48,747 nucleotides of DNA from Marinoscillum sp964351885. GTDB lineage: Bacteria; Bacteroidota; Bacteroidia; Cytophagales; Cyclobacteriaceae. The position numbers were made by a program, and so were the translations under genes. The notes beneath the pieces are model-generated. The model did no database searches. It was not told where the DNA came from and worked only from the letters and a program-made list of their open reading frames with translations. Shown piece by piece: positions 16,665-24,183 of this stretch. Numbering within the stretch: position 1 is the stretch's first letter; each line of letters opens with the position of its first letter. The stretch covers positions 1 to 48,747 of the forward strand of contig CAYGPP010000014.1 of assembly GCA_964351885.1 (NCBI GenBank). Reading direction: 5' to 3'.

Positions 16665-16916
16665 ATGCCAGAGAATAAAGAAAGTAAAATGGACCAAGTA
16701 CAAGTGGCTGTTGTCATTGGAGGATTGGTTCTGTTCCTAATAATAACGGCAATAATGCTAAATACAGGTAGCTATAATATGCCTTCTGAAGTTAGAGAAC
16801 GGCGAGAAAATAAAATCCTCGAAAACAAAAGTCTAAAGCTGATTGAAGAAGACACTATCGAAATTCAAGTTGATAGCTCGCAAAGAAAACCCAACCCTTC
16901 AGATAAAATATTTTAG
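16665..16916 (+). CDS. Small single-pass membrane protein, unknown
   Basis: The 83 residues hold one hydrophobic helix (VAVVIGGLVLFLIITAIML, about 13-31) and a charged tail (EVRERRENKILENK). Starts are possible at 16665 or at 16689 (MDQVQVAVV). It begins two bases after the methyltransferase stop, suggesting co-transcription. Its last 62 bases overlap antisense to the convergent methyltransferase on minus. No family is recognised. Coding status rests on the tight spacing and the membrane helix. Confidence 0.55.
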   Translation: MPENKESKMDQVQVAVVIGGLVLFLIITAIMLNTGSYNMPSEVRERRENKILENKSLKLIEEDTIEIQVDSSQRKPNPSDKIF

Positions 16917-17457
16917 AATCTAAGCGAAATCCTAGGTTGATTAATTCTTGGTTCATATTCAGGAGCCTTTTTCCGCGAATCCCACTCGCCAAACCAAAGA
17001 ACAAATACATAATCTTTATCAAAATATTTTTAGCTAAAGTAGAATGCTGAAAATCAACTACATGCAATTCGCCCTGCAGTTTCAGTAAACTGCTCGCTTT
17101 CAAAATTGCTTTCTCAAGCCCCTGCTCATCAAAGCAATCTAAAAAGAAAGGCATCAGAATAGCCTCATAAGTCAAAGCGGTATTCCAAGTGAGAAAATCT
17201 GCATGAATGAAATTCGTCTTATCCGGATATTTTCTACGTTTAGCTTTCTGAATCATCTTTTTAGATAATTCTACATAAGTCACCTCACATTGATCACTCA
17301 AGTGAGGCAGTATAGCTCCGGTTCCTCCCCCCACAATTAAGATGTGGCGATGTTGATCTAATTTCTCAGCAGGCTCAGCCTGAATCCGCAACCAAGTCTT
17401 ACCAAAAACTAGTATGGCTAGCCTATCATAGAATTTAGTCACTAGATCAAAACTCAA
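16855..17457 (-). CDS. Class I SAM-dependent methyltransferase
   Basis: The 200 residues show the SAM-binding motif ILIVGGGTGAILPHL (about 39-53), an acidic residue at the end of strand two (VTYVELSKKMI) and the MPFFLDCFDE / LKLQGELHVVDF segments typical of UbiE/methyltransferase-11 proteins. The substrate is unknown. Its start overlaps the end of the UbiA-family gene by four bases, so they are coupled and end the atp operon. This pairing suggests methylation of a prenylated product, which is an inference. The terminal region overlaps the convergent small membrane-protein gene by 62 bases. Confidence 0.82.
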   Translation of the reverse strand: MSFDLVTKFYDRLAILVFGKTWLRIQAEPAEKLDQHRHILIVGGGTGAILPHLSDQCEVTYVELSKKMIQKAKRRKYPDKTNFIHADFLTWNTALTYEAILMPFFLDCFDEQGLEKAILKASSLLKLQGELHVVDFQHSTLAKNILIKIMYLFFGLASGIRGKRLLNMNQELINLGFRLDSKIFYLKGWVFFASYQLEFR

Positions 17458-18269
17458 AATAGCAGGAATAAAGCGGCAAAATAAAAAACACCATCACCTA
17501 CAATTCGGAAGCGTTCGGCTAAGGAGAATTGCACAGGGAAAAAGTAAACCACAGCTAGAACGCTGGTCATTAGTAAATAGAGCAGTTGAATGGACTCATT
17601 GGAAATAGAATACATGCACATGCAACTAGTCATCAAACCAATGGAGAGTATCAGTATCAAGCCATGAGCCTTCCTCTTTCCCACCCTCAGTACGATTGAA
17701 TTAAAACCGTCCTTATGGTCGTTCATAAAATCATAATATGAAAAGACTATCAAATTCAATAGAGCCACAAAAGCAAGTTGACTTATCAATACGACATCTA
17801 TCCAATCAAGCGATTCATCGAGCGAAATGGGTGCTAGAAAAATCCCAAAAGCATACGCTAACGCTACAATCAGCTCTTTCATCCATAGTCTCTTGAAAAG
17901 GTATACCAGTAGCAAATAGCCTACACAGATTGCGGCGAGTAATGATCCATTTTTGATAATTTCAAAATCCAGAAAGTAGATATTCATCAGAGACAACATC
18001 AAAATAGTACCTCCAAAAAAAACCAATTGACGAAAATAATTCTGATGAAATAAGTGGCGCTCATTTGATGGGATTTTCACCGATCGCGCATCAATTAAAT
18101 GATCTGCAGTGTAGATAAGCCAGATAGCAGAACCCAAAGCAAAGTACACATTTAAGCTTAATTGGACTTGATAATACTTCTCTAGGTAGGCCAAAAAAAA
18201 GATGGCTCCCAGAACTATGTCCAATGAGAGCCATCTAAAATATTTGTAAAGCTGATCCATGCAGATCAA
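17454..18269 (-). CDS. UbiA-superfamily prenyltransferase
   Basis: The 271-residue multi-pass membrane protein contains both Asp-rich motifs of UbiA enzymes: DHLID (Asp56-Asp60) within LIYTADHLIDARS, and DFMND (Asp180-Asp184) within YYDFMNDHKDGFNSIVLRVG. The latter follows the known D-x3-D, then K-x-G pattern with a downstream RVGKRKA. About eight helices are predicted. Such enzymes attach a prenyl chain to an aromatic or other acceptor using Mg-diphosphate. It starts six bases after atpG (a second ATG at 18260 may be the true start) and overlaps a methyltransferase. It differs from canonical MenA or heme O synthase motifs; its acceptor is unknown. Confidence 0.75.
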   Translation of the reverse strand: MICMDQLYKYFRWLSLDIVLGAIFFLAYLEKYYQVQLSLNVYFALGSAIWLIYTADHLIDARSVKIPSNERHLFHQNYFRQLVFFGGTILMLSLMNIYFLDFEIIKNGSLLAAICVGYLLLVYLFKRLWMKELIVALAYAFGIFLAPISLDESLDWIDVVLISQLAFVALLNLIVFSYYDFMNDHKDGFNSIVLRVGKRKAHGLILILSIGLMTSCMCMYSISNESIQLLYLLMTSVLAVVYFFPVQFSLAERFRIVGDGVFYFAALFLLF

Positions 18270-18275
18270 TTTATG

Positions 18276-19160
18276 TTATCCATTTGAAAGAGCCTCTGCG
18301 CCACCCACGATCTCCAAAATTTCTTTTGTAATCGCAGCTTGACGAGTTCTGTTATAAGTTAATTTCAAATCCTTAAGCAATTCTCCTGCATTATCAGTCG
18401 CCTTATCCATGGCTGTCATTCGAGCACCTTGTTCAGATGCATTGGACTCTAATAAGGCTTTGTAAAACTGAATCTTCAAAGACTTTGGAATGACTTCCGA
18501 GAAGATGAATTCTTGACTTGGCTCGAAAATATAGTCAGAAGTCTCATCACTTGCTCCGGATGTTTCATCAGCAATAGGAAGTAACTGCTCAGTCTTCACT
18601 ACTTGTGTTGCTACGTTCTTGAATTCGTTGTAGACAATTTCGACTTTGTCGTAATCGCCAAACACGAATCCATCCATGGCATATTCTGCTGCCTCCATCG
18701 CTCCTTCAAACTTCAAATCACCAAAGAGTAATTGAAAATCCTTAATCACATTGTATCCTCTCTTAGAAAAATGATCATACGCCTTCTTACCTATAGGCAT
18801 TAACGTCAAATTTCCAGCAGATTCAACACTTGAATATTTCTCAGCAATTACAGCCTTTGTCTGCTTAAAAACGCTACTATTAAAGCCCCCACATAATCCT
18901 CTATCAGAAGTCACCACAACTAAAAGGACCTTATTAACAGTTCTTTCCTGTCCATAAACATTCTGAATCTTCTCACTATCTACCCCGGCAGAAACATTCT
19001 GAATAATGGCCGAAAGCTTCTGAGAATAAGGACGCATTTGTATCATGCGATCTTGTGCCCTCCTCAGCTTGGCAGCCGCCACCATCTTCATGGCTTTGGT
19101 TATTTGCTGAGTTGAAGTTACCGATTGAATTCTTCCTTTTACTTCCTTAAGATTCGCCAT
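18276..19160 (-). CDS. atpG: ATP synthase F1 subunit gamma
   Basis: The gamma subunit is the central rotor shaft linking the c-ring to the alpha-beta hexamer. The 294 residues begin with the conserved MANLKEVKGRIQSVTSTQQI and TKAMKMVAAAKLRRAQ. The middle has VVTSDRGLCGGFNSSVF, and the C-terminal helix has NASEQGARMTAMDKATDNA and TYNRTRQAAITKEILEIVGG, the most conserved signature. A Bacteroidota-style insertion rich in acidic and serine residues occurs around 195-215. Twelve bases separate it from atpA. atpD and atpC are not downstream, as usual in this phylum. Confidence 0.97.
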   Translation of the reverse strand: MANLKEVKGRIQSVTSTQQITKAMKMVAAAKLRRAQDRMIQMRPYSQKLSAIIQNVSAGVDSEKIQNVYGQERTVNKVLLVVVTSDRGLCGGFNSSVFKQTKAVIAEKYSSVESAGNLTLMPIGKKAYDHFSKRGYNVIKDFQLLFGDLKFEGAMEAAEYAMDGFVFGDYDKVEIVYNEFKNVATQVVKTEQLLPIADETSGASDETSDYIFEPSQEFIFSEVIPKSLKIQFYKALLESNASEQGARMTAMDKATDNAGELLKDLKLTYNRTRQAAITKEILEIVGGAEALSNG

Positions 19161-19172
19161 TGCGGATTATGC

Positions 19173-20750
19173 TTAAATATATCTTGCAGCCAAGTCTTTA
19201 GCTACTTCTGTCAAAGTTGCTGTTACTGAATCCTCAAGCTTACCCGCTTTCAAAGAATCCAAAGCATCTCTATGTGAATTGTTCAGTATAGACAAATACT
19301 CTTTTTCAAAAGCTTTCACTTTATTCTCAGGAACTTTGTCCAAATAACCCTTAGTCGAAGCAAAAATGATTGCTACCTGCTCTTCTACTGGAGAAGGAGA
19401 ATATTGTGCTTGCTTCAATATTTCTTGGTTCCTTCTACCTCTATCAATTGTTCTTTTGGTAGATGCATCCAAGTCAGATCCGAATTTTGCAAAAGCTTCC
19501 AATTCACGGAACTGGGCTTGGTCAAGCTTCAAAGTTCCAGATACTTTCTTCATTGATTTGATCTGTGCAGATCCACCGACACGAGATACCGAAATACCCA
19601 CGTTAATCGCAGGACGGATACCAGAGTTGAATAAGTTAGTCTCCAAGAATATCTGACCGTCAGTAATAGAAATTACATTAGTAGGGATATAAGCAGAGAC
19701 ATCACCGGCTTGTGTCTCAATAATCGGAAGTGCAGTTAAAGACCCGCCTCCTTTTACTTTTCCTTTCAAGCTTTCTGGTAGATCGTTCATCTGAGCCGCT
19801 AACTCATCGTTGTTGATCACTTTCGCCGCACGCTCCAATAGTCTTGAATGCAAATAGAATACATCACCAGGGTAAGCTTCACGCCCCGGAGGTCTTCTTA
19901 GAAGAAGGGACACTTCACGATAAGAAACCGCCTGCTTAGACAGATCATCATAGATCACCAACGCTGGGCGTCCAGTATCTCTGAAGAACTCGCCAATGGC
20001 AGCACCTGCGAATGGAGCAAAGAACTGCATTGGAGCAGGATCAGCAGCAGATGAACTTACGATTGTTGTGTATGCCATTGCGCCAGCTTTCTCCAAAGCA
20101 GCTTGAATACCAGCTACAGTAGAAGCCTTCTGACCGATAGCGACATATATACAGTAAACTGTCTCGCCTCTATCATTAAATTCTTTTTGATTGATGATCG
20201 TATCAATCGCAACAGCAGTTTTACCCGTTTGACGATCACCGATGATCAACTCACGTTGACCTCTTCCTACCGGAATCATTGAGTCAATCGCTTTTATACC
20301 AGTCTGTAATGGCTCACTTACTGGCTCACGATAAATTACACCAGGAGCTTTTCGTTCCAATGGCATCTCGAAAAGCTCCCCTTCGATAGCACCTTTACCG
20401 TCAATAGGGTTACCCAAAGTATCAACCACACGGCCACTCATGCCATCCCCTACTTTTATAGATGCAATGCTACCAGTTCTTTTTACAGTGTCACCTTCTT
20501 TTACTCCACTTGACTCACCAAGAAGTACAGCTCCGACATTGTCCTCTTCAAGGTTCAACACCATCGCTCTCAAACCATTCTCGAACTCAAGAAGCTCACC
20601 AGCTTGCGCTTTAGTCAAACCATAGATACGAGCTACACCATCACCTACTTGTAGGACGGTTCCTACTTCTTCAAGCTCAGCTTCCGTTTTTGAATTGGAG
20701 AGTTGCTCTCTTAAGATCGCTGAAACTTCATCCGGTCGAACATCTGCCAT
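19173..20750 (-). CDS. atpA: ATP synthase F1 subunit alpha
   Basis: Non-catalytic nucleotide-binding subunit of the F1 head, 525 residues, close to the usual length. Walker A GDRQTGKT spans 171-178. The beta-barrel N-terminal domain is followed by the nucleotide-binding core and the signature PAINVGISVSRVGG. The helical C-terminal domain ends TEVAKDLAARYI. It lies 36 bases after atpH and 12 before atpG. Confidence 0.98.
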   Translation of the reverse strand: MADVRPDEVSAILREQLSNSKTEAELEEVGTVLQVGDGVARIYGLTKAQAGELLEFENGLRAMVLNLEEDNVGAVLLGESSGVKEGDTVKRTGSIASIKVGDGMSGRVVDTLGNPIDGKGAIEGELFEMPLERKAPGVIYREPVSEPLQTGIKAIDSMIPVGRGQRELIIGDRQTGKTAVAIDTIINQKEFNDRGETVYCIYVAIGQKASTVAGIQAALEKAGAMAYTTIVSSSAADPAPMQFFAPFAGAAIGEFFRDTGRPALVIYDDLSKQAVSYREVSLLLRRPPGREAYPGDVFYLHSRLLERAAKVINNDELAAQMNDLPESLKGKVKGGGSLTALPIIETQAGDVSAYIPTNVISITDGQIFLETNLFNSGIRPAINVGISVSRVGGSAQIKSMKKVSGTLKLDQAQFRELEAFAKFGSDLDASTKRTIDRGRRNQEILKQAQYSPSPVEEQVAIIFASTKGYLDKVPENKVKAFEKEYLSILNNSHRDALDSLKAGKLEDSVTATLTEVAKDLAARYI

Positions 20751-20786
20751 AATCTTATTCTTTTTTCACCCTTGCGGGCAGGTTTA

Positions 20787-21332
20787 TTAAATCGTTTCTT
20801 TTTGAAATTTTAATTTTAGGTCTTTCAATTGACCACTTATGCTTTCATCTATCTGCTGATCTCCAAGCTGTAACAAATAACCACCAACTAGCTCTGAGTT
20901 CAATTTCTCTTTTAGAATTGGTTTTCTTCCAGTAATGTCCGTCACCAACTTCTCAAAAGTCTTTCGCATAGCAGCATCTAACTTTATTGTAGTAGTAACT
21001 GTGGCTTCTTGGAAGCCCATTTTATCATTGTAGAGGACTACAAACTGTTCGGCTATTTCTGGTAGAAATTTCTCTCTGTTCTTTCGAGCCACAGTGTCAA
21101 AAAAAGTAGATGTCAACTTATTCACCTTTTTGTCAAAGACCTTCTTTAAAATCTCTGCTTTTTTAAGGTGTTTAATAATAGGACTCTTGAGCATGAGCGC
21201 AAACTCACGGTTATCAGCACAGAGTTTTGAAAAGTTGATCATATCATCTTTTACAGCCTCAGTTACTTTCATACTATCTGCTAGCTCCAAAAGAGGCTTA
21301 GCATATCGAGCCGCTATTCTAGTAGTAGACAT
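20787..21332 (-). CDS. atpH: ATP synthase F1 subunit delta
   Basis: Delta caps the alpha-beta hexamer and joins it to the peripheral stalk b subunits. The 181 residues start MSTTRIAARYAKPLLELAD, the family N-terminal helix bundle, and the C-terminal half carries GKRKPILKEKLN-like and LVGGYLLQLGDQQIDESISG, the conserved end motif. It abuts atpF with one base between, consistent with coupling. Confidence 0.95.
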   Translation of the reverse strand: MSTTRIAARYAKPLLELADSMKVTEAVKDDMINFSKLCADNREFALMLKSPIIKHLKKAEILKKVFDKKVNKLTSTFFDTVARKNREKFLPEIAEQFVVLYNDKMGFQEATVTTTIKLDAAMRKTFEKLVTDITGRKPILKEKLNSELVGGYLLQLGDQQIDESISGQLKDLKLKFQKETI

Positions 21333-21333
21333 C

Positions 21334-21822
21334 TTAGTTTACTTTTACTTCCTTCAAAAACTTATCTATCAATGCTTTTTGAGACTTATCATTTGAAAGT
21401 TTTTCTCTCAACAATTTCTCTGCAATATCAACCGATAATTCAGCCACTAAATTCTTTACTTCACTAAGTGCTGCTTTCTTCTCTGAGTCAATGCTTGATT
21501 TTGCCTCCGCAATCATCTTTTCAGCTATTGCAGCAGTTTCACTCTTCGCCTCCTCTTTGATTTTTGTTGCAGTATCAGTCGCTCCTTTCAGAATTTTATC
21601 ACGTTCAGCTCTAGCTTCTTGCAACAAATATTCATTATCAGACTTGATTTGCTCCATCTCTTCTTTTGCAAGATCAGCTGCTTTCAGCGCGTCTTCGATC
21701 TGGCTCTCACGAGTCTTTAAAGCACTTGTGATCGGCTTCCAAACAAAAGCCGCAAGAATACCGAAGACAATCAAAAAGATGATGGTCTGCCAAATAATTA
21801 ATCCTATTTCAGGGGTAACCAT
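21334..21822 (-). CDS. atpF: ATP synthase Fo subunit b
   Basis: The peripheral stalk subunit, 162 residues. One membrane helix (about 6-28, LIIWQTIIFLIVFGILAAFVW) ends in KPI, the usual border, followed by a long charged coiled coil (ALKTRESQIEDALKAADLAK onward) that dimerises and contacts delta. It is separated from atpE by 78 bases containing a hairpin (21853-21884) which may set the relative amounts of subunits c and b. Confidence 0.95.
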   Translation of the reverse strand: MVTPEIGLIIWQTIIFLIVFGILAAFVWKPITSALKTRESQIEDALKAADLAKEEMEQIKSDNEYLLQEARAERDKILKGATDTATKIKEEAKSETAAIAEKMIAEAKSSIDSEKKAALSEVKNLVAELSVDIAEKLLREKLSNDKSQKALIDKFLKEVKVN

Positions 21823-21852
21823 ATTGATGTTCTTTTAAATAAAGAAATAAAC

Positions 21853-21884
21853 CTGACCTTGAAGCCTAATGCTAGCAAGGTCAG
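21853..21884 (-). promoter_or_regulatory. Intercistronic hairpin between atpE and atpF
   Basis: CTGACCTTG (21853-21861) pairs perfectly with CAAGGTCAG (21876-21884); three more pairs (AGC/GCT) can form inside the 14-base loop. On the minus strand it lies 16 bases after the atpE stop and is followed by GTTTATTTCTTTATTT, a U-rich tract. It may act as a partial terminator or as a 3' stabiliser of atpE mRNA, giving the excess of subunit c that the ring requires. The structure is visible; the role is inferred. Confidence 0.6.
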
Positions 21885-21900
21885 ATTTTAATTAAAATGA

Positions 21901-22101
21901 TTAAGCGCCGATAGACAAGAATCCGATTACAGCTGCGAATAATGCAACACCTTCTATCAAGGCTGCCGCAATAATCATCGCAGTTTGGATCTTTCCAGCT
22001 GCTTCTGGTTGTCTAGCTATACCGTCAGTAGCTCCTTTACCGATCATACCGATTCCAAGACCTGCTCCTAATACTGCTAAACCTGCTCCAATTGCTCCCA
22101 T
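21901..22101 (-). CDS. atpE: ATP synthase Fo subunit c
   Basis: Ring-forming proteolipid of 66 residues with two membrane helices around the polar loop ARQPEAAGK. The ion-carrying carboxylate is Glu50 in AALIEGVALFA. The residue following it is Gly rather than Ser, and no Gln occurs in the first helix, so the Na+-type pocket is absent and proton coupling is likely. Glycine-rich helix one (GAGLGIGMIGKG) allows tight ring packing. It lies 39 bases after atpB. Confidence 0.96.
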   Translation of the reverse strand: MGAIGAGLAVLGAGLGIGMIGKGATDGIARQPEAAGKIQTAMIIAAALIEGVALFAAVIGFLSIGA

Positions 22102-22140
22102 TTGTTTATTATTTATATGGTTATAAAAAAAATTCTAACA

Positions 22141-23178
22141 TTAATGGTGTTCTTCAACTGCCTGTCCGAAATACATCGAAGACAATAAGGTAAACACGTA
22201 AGCCTGTAATAATGCCACAAAGAGCTCGAGTAGATTCATCACGGAAGCGAACAATGTAGCCGCAACCCCTACTGCAATACTCTCTGCTATAAATGTCAAA
22301 CTGATAATACTAAGAATGATAATGTGTCCCGCTGTAATGTTCGCAAAAAGACGAATCATTAATGAAAACGGCTTGGTGAAGATTCCGATGATCTCAATAG
22401 GCCATAGGATCAAATACAAAGGAAATTTCGCAAACCAGCTCATACTGTTTCCCAAAGGATCCAAAATGTGCAACCAATAAGTTTTTCTTCCAGACGCTAA
22501 TGTGATGACCAGACTGAAAACAGAAAGAACCAATGTCACAGCGATATTACCTGTAAGATTGGCAGCAGCTGGTAAAAGACCTAAAAGATTACCAAACCAA
22601 ATGAAAAAGAATAGAGTCAAAAGATATGGCAAGTACTTCTCGTACTTCGGGCCAATATTAGGCTTGACAATCTCATCGCGTACGTAAACAATGATTGGCT
22701 CAAAGAAAGACTGAATTCCTCTCGGTGCTCTCCCAGCATTCTTCTTATACCCTCTGGCTACAGCCAAAAAGATTAAAACCAATAGTGTTGAGTTGATTAA
22801 TAAGAAAAATACATTCTTAGTAATGGACACATCCAATACATGCGTGCCATCCGCGAGAGAAATATGCTCATGCTCCATGATGTAGCCTTTGTAAGGAACT
22901 ACTTCATGGTTATCGTTATAAAAATTGCTTGATGAGAAGATGTCTAATCCTTTTTCTTTAGAATATACAATCACCGGAAGGTGAACAGTTAGACCATGAA
23001 ATATCTCCCATGAGTGCGCATCGCTGATGTGATGGCTAATCATCTCACTTGGATCAAACTTCTCTCCTTCTCCAGAACCACTCGCCATACTCAATTGGCA
23101 AGCAAAAATTGCCAAAACAACTAGCAACTTCTTGGTATTCAAAAATTTAGAGAAAAGTACTTTATTCGTTTGGCTCAT
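22141..23178 (-). CDS. atpB: ATP synthase Fo subunit a with extended N-terminus
   Basis: The 345-residue a subunit forms the proton half-channels. The essential arginine is Arg276 in LMIRLFANITAGH. Before the five to six membrane helices there is a Sec-type signal peptide (about 14-33) and a roughly 85-residue periplasmic domain rich in His and Asp (SHHISDAHSWEIFHG), a feature of Bacteroidota homologs but absent in E. coli. The C-terminal helix contains LLELFVALLQAYVFTLLSS. Function of the extension is unknown. Confidence 0.96.
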   Translation of the reverse strand: MSQTNKVLFSKFLNTKKLLVVLAIFACQLSMASGSGEGEKFDPSEMISHHISDAHSWEIFHGLTVHLPVIVYSKEKGLDIFSSSNFYNDNHEVVPYKGYIMEHEHISLADGTHVLDVSITKNVFFLLINSTLLVLIFLAVARGYKKNAGRAPRGIQSFFEPIIVYVRDEIVKPNIGPKYEKYLPYLLTLFFFIWFGNLLGLLPAAANLTGNIAVTLVLSVFSLVITLASGRKTYWLHILDPLGNSMSWFAKFPLYLILWPIEIIGIFTKPFSLMIRLFANITAGHIIILSIISLTFIAESIAVGVAATLFASVMNLLELFVALLQAYVFTLLSSMYFGQAVEEHH

Positions 23179-23196
23179 CAGCTATAGGTTATCTCC

Positions 23197-23565
23197 TCAA
23201 TTCCGCCGCAAGTTAGGCAATACGGCATATAATTCAAAGATTAAGTAACCCAAGTAGAGGACAATAAATTGCAGCATCAATGTCTTCATTTCAGGTATCT
23301 CCATTACAAAAAGCATTACCAAAAAGAATAGACCTGTCAGGAAACGAAACGCAATGGCCCCAAGGGCGTAAATAGGAGTCTCCCACTTAGACTTCTCACC
23401 AAGACTTAACAGCCATCCAACAGCCAGAGATTGAAGGAAAAAGAAAAATACCAAAGCGGGAAACTCCGAATGTAAGAAGCCTTCTAGGAATGGTTCATTA
23501 CCGAAATAAAAGAGGCAAAAAAGCAGAGCAGAAACTGTGAACGAAATAATTAGATATTTTTTCAC
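23197..23565 (-). CDS. AtpI-like membrane protein of the atp operon
   Basis: The 122 residues contain four hydrophobic helices and no soluble domain. Its position directly before atpB (18-base gap) and four-helix layout fit AtpI-type accessory proteins, which help c-ring assembly or Mg2+ supply in other bacteria. Sequence similarity is not obvious by eye, so the assignment is mainly from context. Its start overlaps the AtpZ-like gene by four bases (ATGA). Confidence 0.65.
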   Translation of the reverse strand: MKKYLIISFTVSALLFCLFYFGNEPFLEGFLHSEFPALVFFFFLQSLAVGWLLSLGEKSKWETPIYALGAIAFRFLTGLFFLVMLFVMEIPEMKTLMLQFIVLYLGYLIFELYAVLPNLRRN

Positions 23566-23795
23566 TCCACAAACTTTTTAATGAGATAAACAATAGTGCC
23601 CGCAACGGCAACAAACACTGCCAAAATCAAAATCCATGGAATCTCCCCACCAAATAGTGTATGAAGGTAATAACCCAATGCAATTGGGCCAAGGTTAATG
23701 CCAAGAAGCTCAAATGTTATTCCAGAAATTCTGGCATAACCGTTTTGCTCTTTAGGAGTGGGCTTTAAGGAGTGGTTTTTCTTCGGTGTTTCCAA
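23562..23795 (-). CDS. AtpZ/AtpI-family small membrane protein
   Basis: The 77-residue protein has a polar N-terminus and two membrane helices (ITFELLGINLGPIALGYYLH and IPWILILAVFVAVAGTIVYL), the layout of the AtpZ (F0F1-ATPase subunit, DUF) family; the short loop TLFGGEIPW between helices is typical. AtpZ and AtpI work together in assembly and cation transport for the synthase in some species. The start overlaps the end of the bactofilin gene by 44 bases in another frame. Confidence 0.78.
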   Translation of the reverse strand: METPKKNHSLKPTPKEQNGYARISGITFELLGINLGPIALGYYLHTLFGGEIPWILILAVFVAVAGTIVYLIKKFVE

Positions 23796-24168
23796 TTTTT
23801 ATCTCTTTACTCTGAACACCCATCTTACAGCCTCCGTTGAAAACGGCGCCTGATTCAATAATTAATTTATTCGTAATAATGTCCCCATCGATTACAGCAG
23901 ACGCTTTTAGTAATAAAACCTCTGAAACTTCTACCGTACCAGATACATGACCCGCAACTTCCGCATTCTGTGCAATGATTGAGCCTTCTACCTCCGAAGA
24001 CTGTCCAAAAGCAGCTTTTGACTTTGTCTTCACATTGCCAATTACTTTCCCCTCTACCCTAATATTTCCGAAAGTTTCAAGACTTCCTTCGAGAATGGTT
24101 CCTTTCCCTATAATGTTATTCGAACTACTCGATTCTTCTGACACTTTCATTTCTTTATTTTTAAACAT
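23752..24168 (-). CDS. Bactofilin
   Basis: Bactofilins polymerise without nucleotides into filaments that scaffold cell-shape and wall enzymes. The 138 residues contain the beta-helix core from IIGKGTILEGSLETFGNIRV through SGTVEVSEVLLLKASAVIDG to the end, flanked by short flexible tails. It is next to an M23 peptidase gene with 15 bases between, the classical bactofilin/endopeptidase pairing seen in helical and stalked bacteria. Starts at residue 1 or 7 are both possible. Being in the atp operon suggests common transcription with energy genes. Confidence 0.93.
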   Translation of the reverse strand: MFKNKEMKVSEESSSSNNIIGKGTILEGSLETFGNIRVEGKVIGNVKTKSKAAFGQSSEVEGSIIAQNAEVAGHVSGTVEVSEVLLLKASAVIDGDIITNKLIIESGAVFNGGCKMGVQSKEIKIGNTEEKPLLKAHS

Positions 24169-24183
24169 GCTGCTTGTTTCTCC

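Noticed and set aside
20751..20786. CCC/GGG hairpin between atpH and atpA
   Set aside because: Three to four base pairs only, within chance.
21491..21838. 115-codon plus-strand ORF opposite atpF
   Set aside because: Serine/alanine-rich shadow of the charged coiled coil of subunit b.
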